DNA from: Dyadobacter chenwenxiniae
GTDB taxonomy: Bacteria > Bacteroidota > Bacteroidia > Cytophagales > Spirosomataceae
Length of the DNA: 64,000 nt
Reading direction: 5' to 3'
Assembly: GCF_022869785.1 (NCBI RefSeq)
Contig: NZ_CP094997.1
Location: 4,340,001-4,404,000, forward strand
Shown: piece by piece, positions 17,860 to 25,540 of the stretch
Layout of the letters: each line of letters opens with the position of its first letter
Position numbering within the stretch: position 1 is the first letter of the stretch
The notes under the pieces: model-generated
Told to the model about the DNA's origin: nothing
Seen by the model: the letters and a program-made list of their open reading frames with translations, nothing else
Databases searched by the model: none
Translations under genes and position numbers: made by a program

Positions 17860-17962
17860 ATCTTTTTTGAATTGTAATTTATGCTTGTGAAAGTGCTAAA
17901 ATAACATAATATGCTTTCACATTCATTGAAAGCGGAGCAACCTTTTAGCAGAAAAAAAATCG

Positions 17963-17970
17963 TAATTTTG
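17963..17970 (+). promoter_or_regulatory. -7 promoter box of ileS
   Basis: TAATTTTG fits the Bacteroidetes -7 consensus TAnnTTTG, 87 bp before the ileS start. No strong -33 TTTG is present at the usual spacing. No T-box-like leader is visible in the 5' untranslated region. Confidence 0.5.
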
Positions 17971-18056
17971 CGCTCTTAAATTGCCGGTTGGTGTTAACAA
18001 TACATCGCATTTACCTTAGAAAGCTAATAGTCGAGCGCTAAAAGCTAACAGCACAT

Positions 18057-21000
18057 ATGAAATACAACGAGTATAAAAAACTGAGTTATCCGCAAATTGG
18101 AGACGAAGTTCTGAAATTCTGGAAAGACAAAAAGATATTTGAAGCGTCTGTTGAAACGCGCGAAGGTGCTCCGTCATTTACATTTTTTGAAGGGCCGCCT
18201 TCTGCTAATGGAACGCCTGGTATTCACCATGTTATGGCGCGTTCGATCAAGGACATTTTTTGCCGTTACAAAACATTGCAGGGCTTCCAGGTCAAGAGAA
18301 AAGGAGGCTGGGACACACACGGACTCCCGGTAGAATTACAGGTCGAAAAAGAGCTGGGCATCACGAAAGAGGACATTGGCAAAACCATTTCGGTTGAAGA
18401 ATACAACGAAAAATGCCGGCAGACGGTGATGAAATTTACAGATCAATGGAATGATCTGACCGAGAAAATGGGTTACTGGGTTGATCTGGAAGATCCTTAT
18501 ATCACTTACAAAAGTGAATACATTGAAAGCCTTTGGAACTTACTTAAAAAGCTGTACGACAAAGGTTTATTATATAAAGGTTACACCATCCAGCCCTACT
18601 CTCCTGCGGCCGGAACCGGATTGTCGTCCCACGAGCTGAACATGCCTGGGACTTACAAGGATGTGAAGGATACGACCATTGTGGCCATGTTTAAGGTAAA
18701 GGCGGCTGAGACTTCCCAAGTCTTTGGAGACTTGGGAAGTCTTGACATCCGCATACTCGCCTGGACAACCACGCCCTGGACGCTTCCTGCGAACTCAGCA
18801 TTAACAGTTGGTGCCAACATCAATTATGTATTGGTAAAAACCTTTAATCCTTACACCCATGCGCCGGTGGCCGTTGTGCTGGCGAAGGATCTGATCCCGA
18901 AATATTTCTCTGAAAAAGGCCGGGACGGTAATTTCGAAGGTTATGAAGCCAGCGATAAAAAATTGCTTCCCTGGACAATCCTGAGAGAATTCAAAGGAAA
19001 AGACCTGGAGGGCATTGAATATGAGCAGTTATTACCCTATGTACAGCCTGAAAAACCGGCATTCCGCGTAATTCTTGGTGATTTTGTGACTACTGAGGAC
19101 GGCACGGGCGTAGTGCATACTTCTCCCACATTTGGTGCGGACGACTTCCGGGTGGCACAAGCCAATGGAATCCCAGCCATTATGGTGAAGGACGAAACCG
19201 GGAAAGAAGTGCCCATTGTGGACCGCCAGGGCCGTTTTGTAAAAGAAATCACCGATTACGCGGGTCGCTATGTGAAGCCTGAATATTATTCCGAAGAAGA
19301 GCAAAATGATCCGGAATTCCGGGCAACCGATGTGCTGATTGCGATCAGGTTAAAAGAAGAAGGGAAGGCATTCAAAGTTGAAAAATACGAGCACCCTTAC
19401 CCACACTGCTGGCGTACGGACAAGCCCGTATTATATTATCCGCTCGATAGCTGGTTTATCAGGACCACTGCCATGAAAGACCGGCTGGTGGAACTGAACA
19501 AAACTATCAACTGGAAACCTGAAAGCACGGGAACAGGTCGTTTTGGCAACTGGCTGGAAAACCTGGTTGACTGGAACTTGTCGCGCTCACGTTACTGGGG
19601 AACTCCCCTGCCGATCTGGCGTAATGATCACGGCGATGAAGTTTGCGTGGGTTCCATTGAAGAATTGAAGGATTTGCTGGAAGAGGCTTTACTGTCGGAA
19701 CATTTGACGAGAGAGCAGGCCACAACCAATTCTGACTATCTGCTCAAACTGGAAAATGGTGATTTCGACCTCCACCGGCCATACGTTGATAACATTGTGT
19801 TGGTTTCCAAAAAAGGAAATGTGATGCACCGAGAGCCTGATCTGATCGACGTTTGGTTTGATTCAGGTGCAATGCCTTACGCACAGTGGCATTATCCATT
19901 TGAGAATCAGGAGATATTTAACCAAAGTTATCCTGCTGATTTTATCTCAGAAGGTGTGGATCAAACGCGTGGCTGGTTCTTTACACTGCATGCAATTGCC
20001 GGGATGCTGTTTGATTCTGTGGCATTCAAAAATGTCGTTTCCACCGGGTTGGTTTTGGATAAAAACGGTAATAAGATGTCCAAACGTCTTGGTAATGCCG
20101 TTGACCCCTTCGCAACCCTTTCCAAATATGGGCCGGATGCTACCCGTTGGTATATGATCACCAATGCGGAGCCCTGGGACAACCTTAAATTCAACATTGA
20201 CGGCATCGCAGAAGTGCAGCGCAAATTCTTTGGCACGTTGGTTAACACATATAATTTCTTTGCCTTATATGCCAATCTGGACGGTTATGAGTTCCATGAG
20301 ACTAATTCTGTGCCGATTGAAAAACGCACCGAGCTGGATCGCTGGATCCTTTCCAAGCTAAATACATTGGTTAAAGAAGTGGGTGAGCAATTTGACGATT
20401 ATAACCCAACAAAAGCCGGACGTCTTGTTCAGGACTTTGTTACGGACCAGCTTTCGAACTGGTATATCCGCCTCAACCGCCGCCGTTTCTGGAACCCGTC
20501 ACAGGATTCAGCAGCAGGCTTGACCGAGGACAAGCAAGCCGCTTACGAGACATTGCAACATTGCCTCGTAACGGTTTCGCAATTGATGTCACCCATCGCT
20601 CCATTTTTTGGAGAATGGTTGTACAAAAACCTGACGGACGGCGACCGTACGGCATCCATTGCCAACAATACCGGGCATCAATACGAATCCGTTCATTTGA
20701 CTCACTGGCCAAAAATCGAGGCAGAGTATGTTGATCTGGATCTGGAAGCTGCTATGGAGCAGGCGCAAACAATCAGTTCACTGGTCCACTCGATCCGTAA
20801 AGGGCATAAGATTAAAGTGCGTCAGCCACTGTCCAAGATCTTGATCCCTGTTTTAAATGATAATACCAAACGCCAGATCGAGCAGGTTAAGGCGATTATT
20901 TTGTCCGAGGTCAATGTGAAGACCATTGAGTTCGTACATGATGACAGCGGGATTTTGATCAAAAAAATAAAGCCTAACTTCAAAACGCTCGGACCAAAAT

Positions 21001-21488
21001 TCGGTCCGAAAATGAAGGAAGTGGCGGCAGCGATTTCTGCAATGGACGAAGCCGCGATCAAAGAGATTGAAAAAACCGGTGCTATAACCTTGAACGGAGC
21101 AACGTCGCCCATGGAAATCGCGCTTACCGACGTTGAGATCCATGCAGAGGATGTTCCGGGCTGGTTAGTTGCCAGCGAGGGCGGCCTAACCGTAGCGCTT
21201 GACATCACCATTACAGATGACCTTCGCCTGGAAGGCATTGCACGGGATTTTGTAAACCGTGTCCAGAACCTGCGCAAAGACAGCGGCTATGAAGTAACAG
21301 ATAAAATCAGGATCACATTGCAGGACAACGACACCCTGCTGGCCAGCGCCATAACTGCCAATAAAGATTACATCTGCCAGGAAGTGCAGGCATTGGAATT
21401 AAACCTCATTCACGACCTCAATGGCGAAGCGAATGAGATTGAAATGGATGAGTTTTTATTGAAGGTTAAGATTGAGGTTGTTTCGTAA
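18057..21488 (+). CDS. ileS: Isoleucine--tRNA ligase
   Basis: 1143 residues, the long form with a C-terminal extension. The class I signature appears as SANGTPGIHH (HIGH equivalent) and the KMSKS loop as NKMSKRLGN. The CP1 editing domain starts near residue 215 with the conserved WTTTPWTLPANSAL. It charges tRNA-Ile and edits Val-tRNA-Ile in the cytoplasm. Unusually, codons 218-229 (ETSQVFGDLGSL) are encoded by a 34 bp palindromic repeat that also occurs between genes elsewhere in the window. It lies in a surface-loop position just before the editing core, in frame and without stops. The stop overlaps the next gene by one base (TAATG). Confidence 0.96.
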   Translation: MKYNEYKKLSYPQIGDEVLKFWKDKKIFEASVETREGAPSFTFFEGPPSANGTPGIHHVMARSIKDIFCRYKTLQGFQVKRKGGWDTHGLPVELQVEKELGITKEDIGKTISVEEYNEKCRQTVMKFTDQWNDLTEKMGYWVDLEDPYITYKSEYIESLWNLLKKLYDKGLLYKGYTIQPYSPAAGTGLSSHELNMPGTYKDVKDTTIVAMFKVKAAETSQVFGDLGSLDIRILAWTTTPWTLPANSALTVGANINYVLVKTFNPYTHAPVAVVLAKDLIPKYFSEKGRDGNFEGYEASDKKLLPWTILREFKGKDLEGIEYEQLLPYVQPEKPAFRVILGDFVTTEDGTGVVHTSPTFGADDFRVAQANGIPAIMVKDETGKEVPIVDRQGRFVKEITDYAGRYVKPEYYSEEEQNDPEFRATDVLIAIRLKEEGKAFKVEKYEHPYPHCWRTDKPVLYYPLDSWFIRTTAMKDRLVELNKTINWKPESTGTGRFGNWLENLVDWNLSRSRYWGTPLPIWRNDHGDEVCVGSIEELKDLLEEALLSEHLTREQATTNSDYLLKLENGDFDLHRPYVDNIVLVSKKGNVMHREPDLIDVWFDSGAMPYAQWHYPFENQEIFNQSYPADFISEGVDQTRGWFFTLHAIAGMLFDSVAFKNVVSTGLVLDKNGNKMSKRLGNAVDPFATLSKYGPDATRWYMITNAEPWDNLKFNIDGIAEVQRKFFGTLVNTYNFFALYANLDGYEFHETNSVPIEKRTELDRWILSKLNTLVKEVGEQFDDYNPTKAGRLVQDFVTDQLSNWYIRLNRRRFWNPSQDSAAGLTEDKQAAYETLQHCLVTVSQLMSPIAPFFGEWLYKNLTDGDRTASIANNTGHQYESVHLTHWPKIEAEYVDLDLEAAMEQAQTISSLVHSIRKGHKIKVRQPLSKILIPVLNDNTKRQIEQVKAIILSEVNVKTIEFVHDDSGILIKKIKPNFKTLGPKFGPKMKEVAAAISAMDEAAIKEIEKTGAITLNGATSPMEIALTDVEIHAEDVPGWLVASEGGLTVALDITITDDLRLEGIARDFVNRVQNLRKDSGYEVTDKIRITLQDNDTLLASAITANKDYICQEVQALELNLIHDLNGEANEIEMDEFLLKVKIEVVS
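18709..18742. repeat. Palindromic repeat, AGACTT family, copy 2, in frame inside ileS
   Basis: Arms AGACTTCCCAAGTCT (18709-18723) and AGACTTGGGAAGTCT (18728-18742) are perfect 15 bp inverted repeats with a 4 bp loop. Compared with the intergenic copies at 8327 and 35087, one base per arm is changed and the change is compensated on the other arm, so the fold is kept. It is translated as part of the IleRS editing domain. A mobile palindromic element that entered an essential gene in a tolerated loop is the simplest reading. Confidence 0.88.
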
Positions 21489-21928
21489 TGCAATACGAGG
21501 CATATCCATTCATATATAATGCCGAGAACACCCGCTTTCAATTTCAAAGCATAGGGAGGCGGGGTGTTTTCGAAAAGGTTGTATTTATCACGCCCATTTC
21601 TGATGAAGTCTATAATCTATCCCTGGTTGATTACAATGTTGCATCGGGAGAATATAGCGATCAAACGATAACAGACAATGGCGATATGCCGGAAGTGCTT
21701 GCCACTGTGTTAAAAGCAATCGAAGCATTCTTAGATACACAACCTGATAAGGCCATTTACTTCGAGGGAAGCTCCTTCACACGAACACGATTATATCAGA
21801 TCGCAATAACAAAGGTCTTTGATCATGATAAGTCCCAGTTTTTAATTTTTGGTCGAAAAGGTGAAACTTGGTTACTCTTCGAACCTAATGTCAACTTTGA
21901 AGGTTTTTTAATTAGAAAAAAGCCTTAA
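21488..21928 (+). CDS. DUF6934-family protein
   Basis: 146 residues. The start ATG overlaps the ileS stop (TAATG). The sequence has the DUF6934 pattern: RFQFQSIGRRGVFEKVV near the start, ISDEVYNLSLVDY, then a helical segment DKAIYFEGSSFTRTRLYQIAI and a C-terminal strand pair. No catalytic motif is visible. Function is unknown. It is followed after 24 bp by a 55-residue ORF, a two-gene layout that resembles toxin-antitoxin or other paired small modules but has not been shown to act so. Confidence 0.78.
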   Translation: MQYEAYPFIYNAENTRFQFQSIGRRGVFEKVVFITPISDEVYNLSLVDYNVASGEYSDQTITDNGDMPEVLATVLKAIEAFLDTQPDKAIYFEGSSFTRTRLYQIAITKVFDHDKSQFLIFGRKGETWLLFEPNVNFEGFLIRKKP

Positions 21929-21952
21929 CTTGAATTATTAAAATCACAGACG

Positions 21953-22120
21953 ATGAAGGTTTTAGAGAAACAATCCGGTAAAGGAAAAAAGTCTTTCACA
22001 GGCACTTATGATTCTGCTCTGGATAATCTTCCTGTCCCGCAGATCGTTTTGGACAAGACAGAACGTGGCCATGAATCCCTGAAAAAACACCCTCTCCCTC
22101 AACATTTGCTAAGGAAATAA
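21953..22120 (+). CDS. Small 55-residue protein paired with the DUF6934 gene
   Basis: Starts ATGAAGGTTTTAGAG at 21953 and ends TAA at 22120. The product is lysine-rich at the N-terminus (KQSGKGKKSFTGTYD), with a middle DNLPVPQIVLDKTERG and a basic C-terminus. No membrane helix or known motif is visible. It sits 24 bp after the DUF6934 gene and 7 bp before the SDR gene, all on the plus strand, which supports it being a translated gene. The function is unknown. Confidence 0.6.
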   Translation: MKVLEKQSGKGKKSFTGTYDSALDNLPVPQIVLDKTERGHESLKKHPLPQHLLRK

Positions 22121-22127
22121 TAGCCTT

Positions 22128-22907
22128 ATGCAGCTAAAAAACGCAACAGCACTAATAACAGGCGGGGCTTCGGGCCTTGGCGAGGCGACTGCGCGTTTGT
22201 TTATCGAATCGGGGGCGAATGTTCTTGTGCTTGACTTAAATGAGGCCGCCGGGCTGGCATTACAATTTGAATTTCCTGAAAGAATCAAATTTCTGAAAAC
22301 TGACGTTTCCAGCGAAAGTGATGTGCAAAATGCCGTCGATTTTGCGCTGGAAGCATTTGGTTCTATAAACATTGTCGTTAACTGCGCTGGCATTGCACCC
22401 GCCCGGAAGATTGTCGGGAAGGCAGACGGAATTTACGGGCCGCATTCATTTGCGCTTTTTGAAAAAACGATTAAAACCAATTTGATCGGCACATTCAATG
22501 TAATGCGATTGGCTGCGTTTGCGATGGAGCGAAACGTTCCAAACGATGAAGGCGAACGGGGCGTAATCATTAACACGGCCTCCGTTGCCGCATATGATGG
22601 CCAAATGGGGCAAGTTGCTTATGCCGCTAGCAAAGGCGGAATTGTGAGTATGACTTTACCAGTTGCGAGAGATCTTGCAAAATCCGGGATCAGGGTTATG
22701 GCAATTGCACCGGGGCTTTTCGAGACACCGCTCCTGCTAAGCCTTCCCGAAGAGGCGCGGATTTCACTGGCACAGCAAATTCCATTTCCCTCCCGACTGG
22801 GTCGTCCTTCCGAATATGCATTACTGGCAAAATCTATTGTTGAAAATCCTATGCTGAATGGCGAGGTGATTCGTCTGGACGGGGCTATTAGAATGGGGCT
22901 GAAATGA
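22128..22907 (+). CDS. SDR-family 3-hydroxyacyl-CoA dehydrogenase (HSD10-type)
   Basis: 259 residues. Cofactor loop TGGASGLG (11-18), NCAG (85-88), catalytic Ser152, Tyr165 and Lys169. The insert GKADGIYGPHSFALFEKTIKTN and the segment IAPGLFETPLL are typical of HSD17B10-like enzymes, which oxidise 3-hydroxyacyl-CoA or 2-methyl-3-hydroxybutyryl-CoA with NAD in fatty acid and isoleucine breakdown. It follows the small 55-residue ORF by 7 bp. No other beta-oxidation gene is adjacent. Confidence 0.88.
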   Translation: MQLKNATALITGGASGLGEATARLFIESGANVLVLDLNEAAGLALQFEFPERIKFLKTDVSSESDVQNAVDFALEAFGSINIVVNCAGIAPARKIVGKADGIYGPHSFALFEKTIKTNLIGTFNVMRLAAFAMERNVPNDEGERGVIINTASVAAYDGQMGQVAYAASKGGIVSMTLPVARDLAKSGIRVMAIAPGLFETPLLLSLPEEARISLAQQIPFPSRLGRPSEYALLAKSIVENPMLNGEVIRLDGAIRMGLK

Positions 22908-23296
22908 AAGAGCAAGCACAATTTAGGGATGGAAAATCAATGTGGCGCTGGTTGCTCTTCGCTCTCCTGCTCACAGGCATTGTTTCGCAAAATTTCGCTG
23001 AGCCAAAATCTGTTTACAGGATTGAGGAAGTCATTTCAAGTTTAAGAACTGGGCGCACTTCCAATATTGACACATTCTCCCATTCTGTTCCAAGGGCTGA
23101 TAAGCCATTCGCTCAATCAAATAACTTTCGATTACAATGTGAGCGCTTTCGCTTTCTTTCCCGATCAATCCAAATACATACTGAACTGGCGATTTCCAGC
23201 GCGCCAGACTTGCTGCCGATCCTGATGCGCGCCACTGGCCGGCACCTCGAAAGCAGATCGCAATCTCGCGAAGAACCATCTCATTTTCTTTCCTGA
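22904..23296 (+). CDS. Hypothetical small exported or membrane protein
   Basis: 130 residues, starting with an ATGA overlap on the SDR stop. Residues 13-32 (MWRWLLFALLLTGIVSQNFA) look like a signal peptide or membrane anchor. The rest is Ser- and Arg-rich with no recognised motif. The start overlap and the hydrophobic N-terminus support translation; the unremarkable body and an antisense ORF of 103 codons at 23031-23342 argue for caution. Function not recognised. Confidence 0.42.
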   Translation: MKEQAQFRDGKSMWRWLLFALLLTGIVSQNFAEPKSVYRIEEVISSLRTGRTSNIDTFSHSVPRADKPFAQSNNFRLQCERFRFLSRSIQIHTELAISSAPDLLPILMRATGRHLESRSQSREEPSHFLS

Positions 23297-23380
23297 GCCA
23301 CATTTGATATGCTGTCAATGTGATTATTTGCTCTTTCCTCAAAGGAATGAGCCGCTTCTCATTTTTAATCAGGAAATGGA

Positions 23381-23533
23381 ATGGAAAAGTTTTTATCAGC
23401 TGCTAAAAAGTGGCTCAGAAGAGTTGCTATGGCTTATATGCTTGGTTTTGCCAATGCAATTAACCAGGAAGTGAAGACCATGGATGATACGTTCTTTAAA
23501 ACCGAAGAAGTCCAAAAGGATAAGAAAGGTTAA
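23381..23533 (+). CDS. Small 50-residue protein
   Basis: ATG at 23381 preceded by an AGGA stretch 6 bp upstream; stop TAA at 23533. The product begins MEKFLSAAKKWLRRVAMAYM, an amphipathic basic helix, followed by LGFANAINQEVKTMDD and a lysine-rich tail. It might associate with the membrane surface. It is convergent with the DeoR-type regulator gene 13 bp away. The role is unknown. Confidence 0.5.
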   Translation: MEKFLSAAKKWLRRVAMAYMLGFANAINQEVKTMDDTFFKTEEVQKDKKG

Positions 23534-23546
23534 TGCCGTATCCGCG

Positions 23547-24296
23547 TCAAACCATCCGGATTCCAATATCGGTATAGATCTTGAACGCTTCTTTGTCTGC
23601 CGGCTGATCGGTAATGATCATCGATAACTGCTCAGCCGGGCAGACATAATGTGCTTCCGCCGTCGCCAGTTTCTCTACGGAAGCAAGGGCTATCACTTCT
23701 TTGGAGCATTCAATCATGACCCTTTTTACTTCACTTTCTTCATAATCCGGCCCTGTAACGCCCAGGTGCGTATGAATACTGCATATCCCGAGCAAACAAA
23801 TATCCGCGCGGAATTTCTTTAAAAACTGAATGGTGTCATTGCCAATCGTTACGAATGAATTTTTTAACAACCGCCCGCCTGCAAACAGCACTTCAACGTG
23901 CTCATGTTCCTCCAGTATGGAAGCAATAGGGAAGCTGTTTGTCACTACTGTCAAGCGAATGTCTCTCGGCAAAGACTTGGCAATGAGCATTGCTGATGTC
24001 CCGCCATCAAAAATGACGAGCTGACCATCTTTTAAGAAATTGAGCGCCTTTTTTGCAATGATTTGCTTTTGCTCATTGTCATGTAAAATCCTGTCCCTGA
24101 AATGATGGGGACCAGGCGAATGCGGCACTGCTCCTCCCCTAACCGATTTCAAAAGCCCTTGATCTGCAAGTTCTTTAATGTCCCTGCGAACCGTATCCTC
24201 GGATACATTCAACATTACGCTCAATCCCGGCAGATATACTTTCTGCTCGATATTAAGCCGATCTAATATGAGTTGAAACCGCTCCTCTTTTAACAT
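23547..24296 (-). CDS. DeoR/GlpR-family transcriptional regulator
   Basis: 249 residues from ATG 24296 (MLKEERFQLILDRLN); an upstream TTG start is less likely. The N-terminal HTH (about 1-55) contains VSEDTVRRDIKELADQGLLKSVRGGAV, the DeoR recognition-helix pattern, and the C-terminal sensor (about 75-230) holds DGGTSAMLIAKSL, which binds a phosphorylated sugar-like effector in the family. It is divergent from the HAD nucleotidase gene, and the shared upstream region has repeated ATTGCA elements that may be its operator. Confidence 0.9.
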   Translation of the reverse strand: MLKEERFQLILDRLNIEQKVYLPGLSVMLNVSEDTVRRDIKELADQGLLKSVRGGAVPHSPGPHHFRDRILHDNEQKQIIAKKALNFLKDGQLVIFDGGTSAMLIAKSLPRDIRLTVVTNSFPIASILEEHEHVEVLFAGGRLLKNSFVTIGNDTIQFLKKFRADICLLGICSIHTHLGVTGPDYEESEVKRVMIECSKEVIALASVEKLATAEAHYVCPAEQLSMIITDQPADKEAFKIYTDIGIRMV

Positions 24297-24342
24297 TACA
24301 ACTTCTGTTTTATGCAAAAATAGAAATTAAAATGAAATATTA

Positions 24343-24390
24343 TTGCAAAATATTGCAGATTAAAATTACATTTGTCGCATAACATTGCAA
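24343..24390 (+). promoter_or_regulatory. Promoter of the HAD gene with ATTGCA repeats
   Basis: TACATTTG (24367-24374) matches the -7 consensus TAnnTTTG and a TTGC at 24343-24346 lies 20 bp upstream, a fit to a -33 box. The pentamer TTGCA recurs at 24343, 24354 and 24385, in ATTGCA context each time. Direct repeats over a promoter next to a DeoR-type gene suggest its operator. Confidence 0.5.
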
Positions 24391-24421
24391 GAAAAATTCA
24401 GGCTATAAAGTTTAGGTTATT

Positions 24422-24952
24422 ATGAAAAAGTCGATTGCCATTGACATGGATAATGTCATCGTTGATATTGAAACGAACTGGATCAACTGGTATGAAAGGG
24501 AGTTTGGAGTCAAAATTGACAAAAAAGAGCTCCTGGGCATTCCCGAAGACGATGCTTTCCCAGATCCAGTTGCCGCAAGGAGCTTGATCTACAAAACAGG
24601 CTTTTTCAGAAATGCACCAATTATCGACGGAGCGCAGGAAGCACTGTTGAAGTTGCAGGAAAATTTCGATATTTTCATTGTTTCAGCCGCCATGGAATTC
24701 CCGAATTCCCTACCCGAAAAATACGATTGGCTCAACGAACATTTTCCATTCATTTCCTGGAAGAACATCGTTTTCTGCGGCGACAAAAGAATCATCGACA
24801 CTGATTATCTCATTGATGACCATTTAAAAAACCTCGATTTCTGCAAAGGAACACCGATCCTCTTCACCGCAAGCCACAATGTGAATGTGACAAAGCATAA
24901 GCGAGTGAATAACTGGGAAGAGGCGCTGGCGCTGCTGGAAGCCGAAAATTGA
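24422..24952 (+). CDS. HAD-superfamily 5'(3')-deoxyribonucleotidase-like phosphatase
   Basis: 176 residues. The HAD nucleophile motif is DMDNV (Asp8, Asp10), the second motif is VSAA near 81-84 and the C-terminal acidic motif is LIDDH. The short cap and the GFFRNAPIIDGA segment fit the NT5C/YorS group, which dephosphorylates deoxynucleoside monophosphates in the cytoplasm. It is divergent from a DeoR-type regulator, which suggests a link to nucleoside metabolism. Confidence 0.83.
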   Translation: MKKSIAIDMDNVIVDIETNWINWYEREFGVKIDKKELLGIPEDDAFPDPVAARSLIYKTGFFRNAPIIDGAQEALLKLQENFDIFIVSAAMEFPNSLPEKYDWLNEHFPFISWKNIVFCGDKRIIDTDYLIDDHLKNLDFCKGTPILFTASHNVNVTKHKRVNNWEEALALLEAEN

Positions 24953-24963
24953 TAAGAAGGTTG

Positions 24964-25293
24964 CTAGGCAATAATATCAATAATGCTCTGAGTAAGCTTT
25001 GTAGTTATTGCAACGTTTACCATACCTGCTTTTCGTACAATGATACTCTTATCCGCAGTAAAGATCCGGGCAGGCCTGATGTAGCTGTCAATGGGCAGGG
25101 AGCCGCTCACAAAATCTTTCAGAATCAAGGGAATAGCATGTTTATCCTTCGAGTTTTGTGATGTGATTTGGCACAACAAAATGTCGCTTCCATCCAAATC
25201 CGCAATGACAAGCGCCGGTCTCCGTTTGGAGCCGGATAGATCTGAAAAAGGAAATGGAATGACAACAACCTCTCCTTTTAAATATTTTTCCAT
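24964..25293 (-). CDS. MazF/PemK-family toxin
   Basis: 109 residues. The N-terminal GEVVVIPFPFSDLSGSKRRPALVI is the MazF/PemK signature, with the conserved basic and hydrophobic residues of the RNA-cleaving fold, and a later SYIRPARIFT strand. Family members are sequence-specific mRNA endonucleases. It overlaps by 16 nt the upstream antitoxin-like gene, the normal order for type II toxin-antitoxin operons. Target sequence unknown. Confidence 0.85.
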   Translation of the reverse strand: MEKYLKGEVVVIPFPFSDLSGSKRRPALVIADLDGSDILLCQITSQNSKDKHAIPLILKDFVSGSLPIDSYIRPARIFTADKSIIVRKAGMVNVAITTKLTQSIIDIIA

Positions 25294-25496
25294 GCCTCAT
25301 CTTCATCGGCAGTAAGCCATTCCTTTGCCAAAGCATTTTGGCTGGCATAATGTGTTAATGGCTTATCCTGCGCCAGAGAATCATCATTAGCATCATTTAT
25401 TGTAAACGCGATCACCTCAACCTGTTTCCCAACAAAGGACTTTGGTAATTGGATGGAAACATCCTGATTGTCTGGCACTAACAATGTTCTGATCAT
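25278..25496 (-). CDS. Antitoxin partner of the MazF-like toxin
   Basis: 72 residues. The N-terminus MIRTLLVPDNQDVSIQLPKS reads as a short strand-rich dimer domain (AbrB/MazE-like in position), and the acidic C-terminus ADEDEAWKNI is suited to binding and blocking the basic toxin. It precedes and overlaps the toxin by 16 nt. The family assignment rests mainly on position. Confidence 0.72.
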   Translation of the reverse strand: MIRTLLVPDNQDVSIQLPKSFVGKQVEVIAFTINDANDDSLAQDKPLTHYASQNALAKEWLTADEDEAWKNI

Positions 25497-25540
25497 AGTA
25501 TGTATATTTTAAACTTTTATAAATATATGCAATTCTAAGA

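Noticed and set aside
18709..18742. The ileS palindrome as an attenuator or assembly chimera
   Set aside because: It is deep inside the coding sequence, in frame, and the flanking protein is continuous on both sides with no loss of conserved motifs; a mis-join would be unlikely to preserve that.
23031..23342. Minus-strand ORF of 103 codons opposite the 22904-23296 ORF
   Set aside because: It has no start signal of note and no recognisable pattern; the plus-strand ORF has a coupled start and a signal-like N-terminus, so the antisense frame is more likely a shadow.
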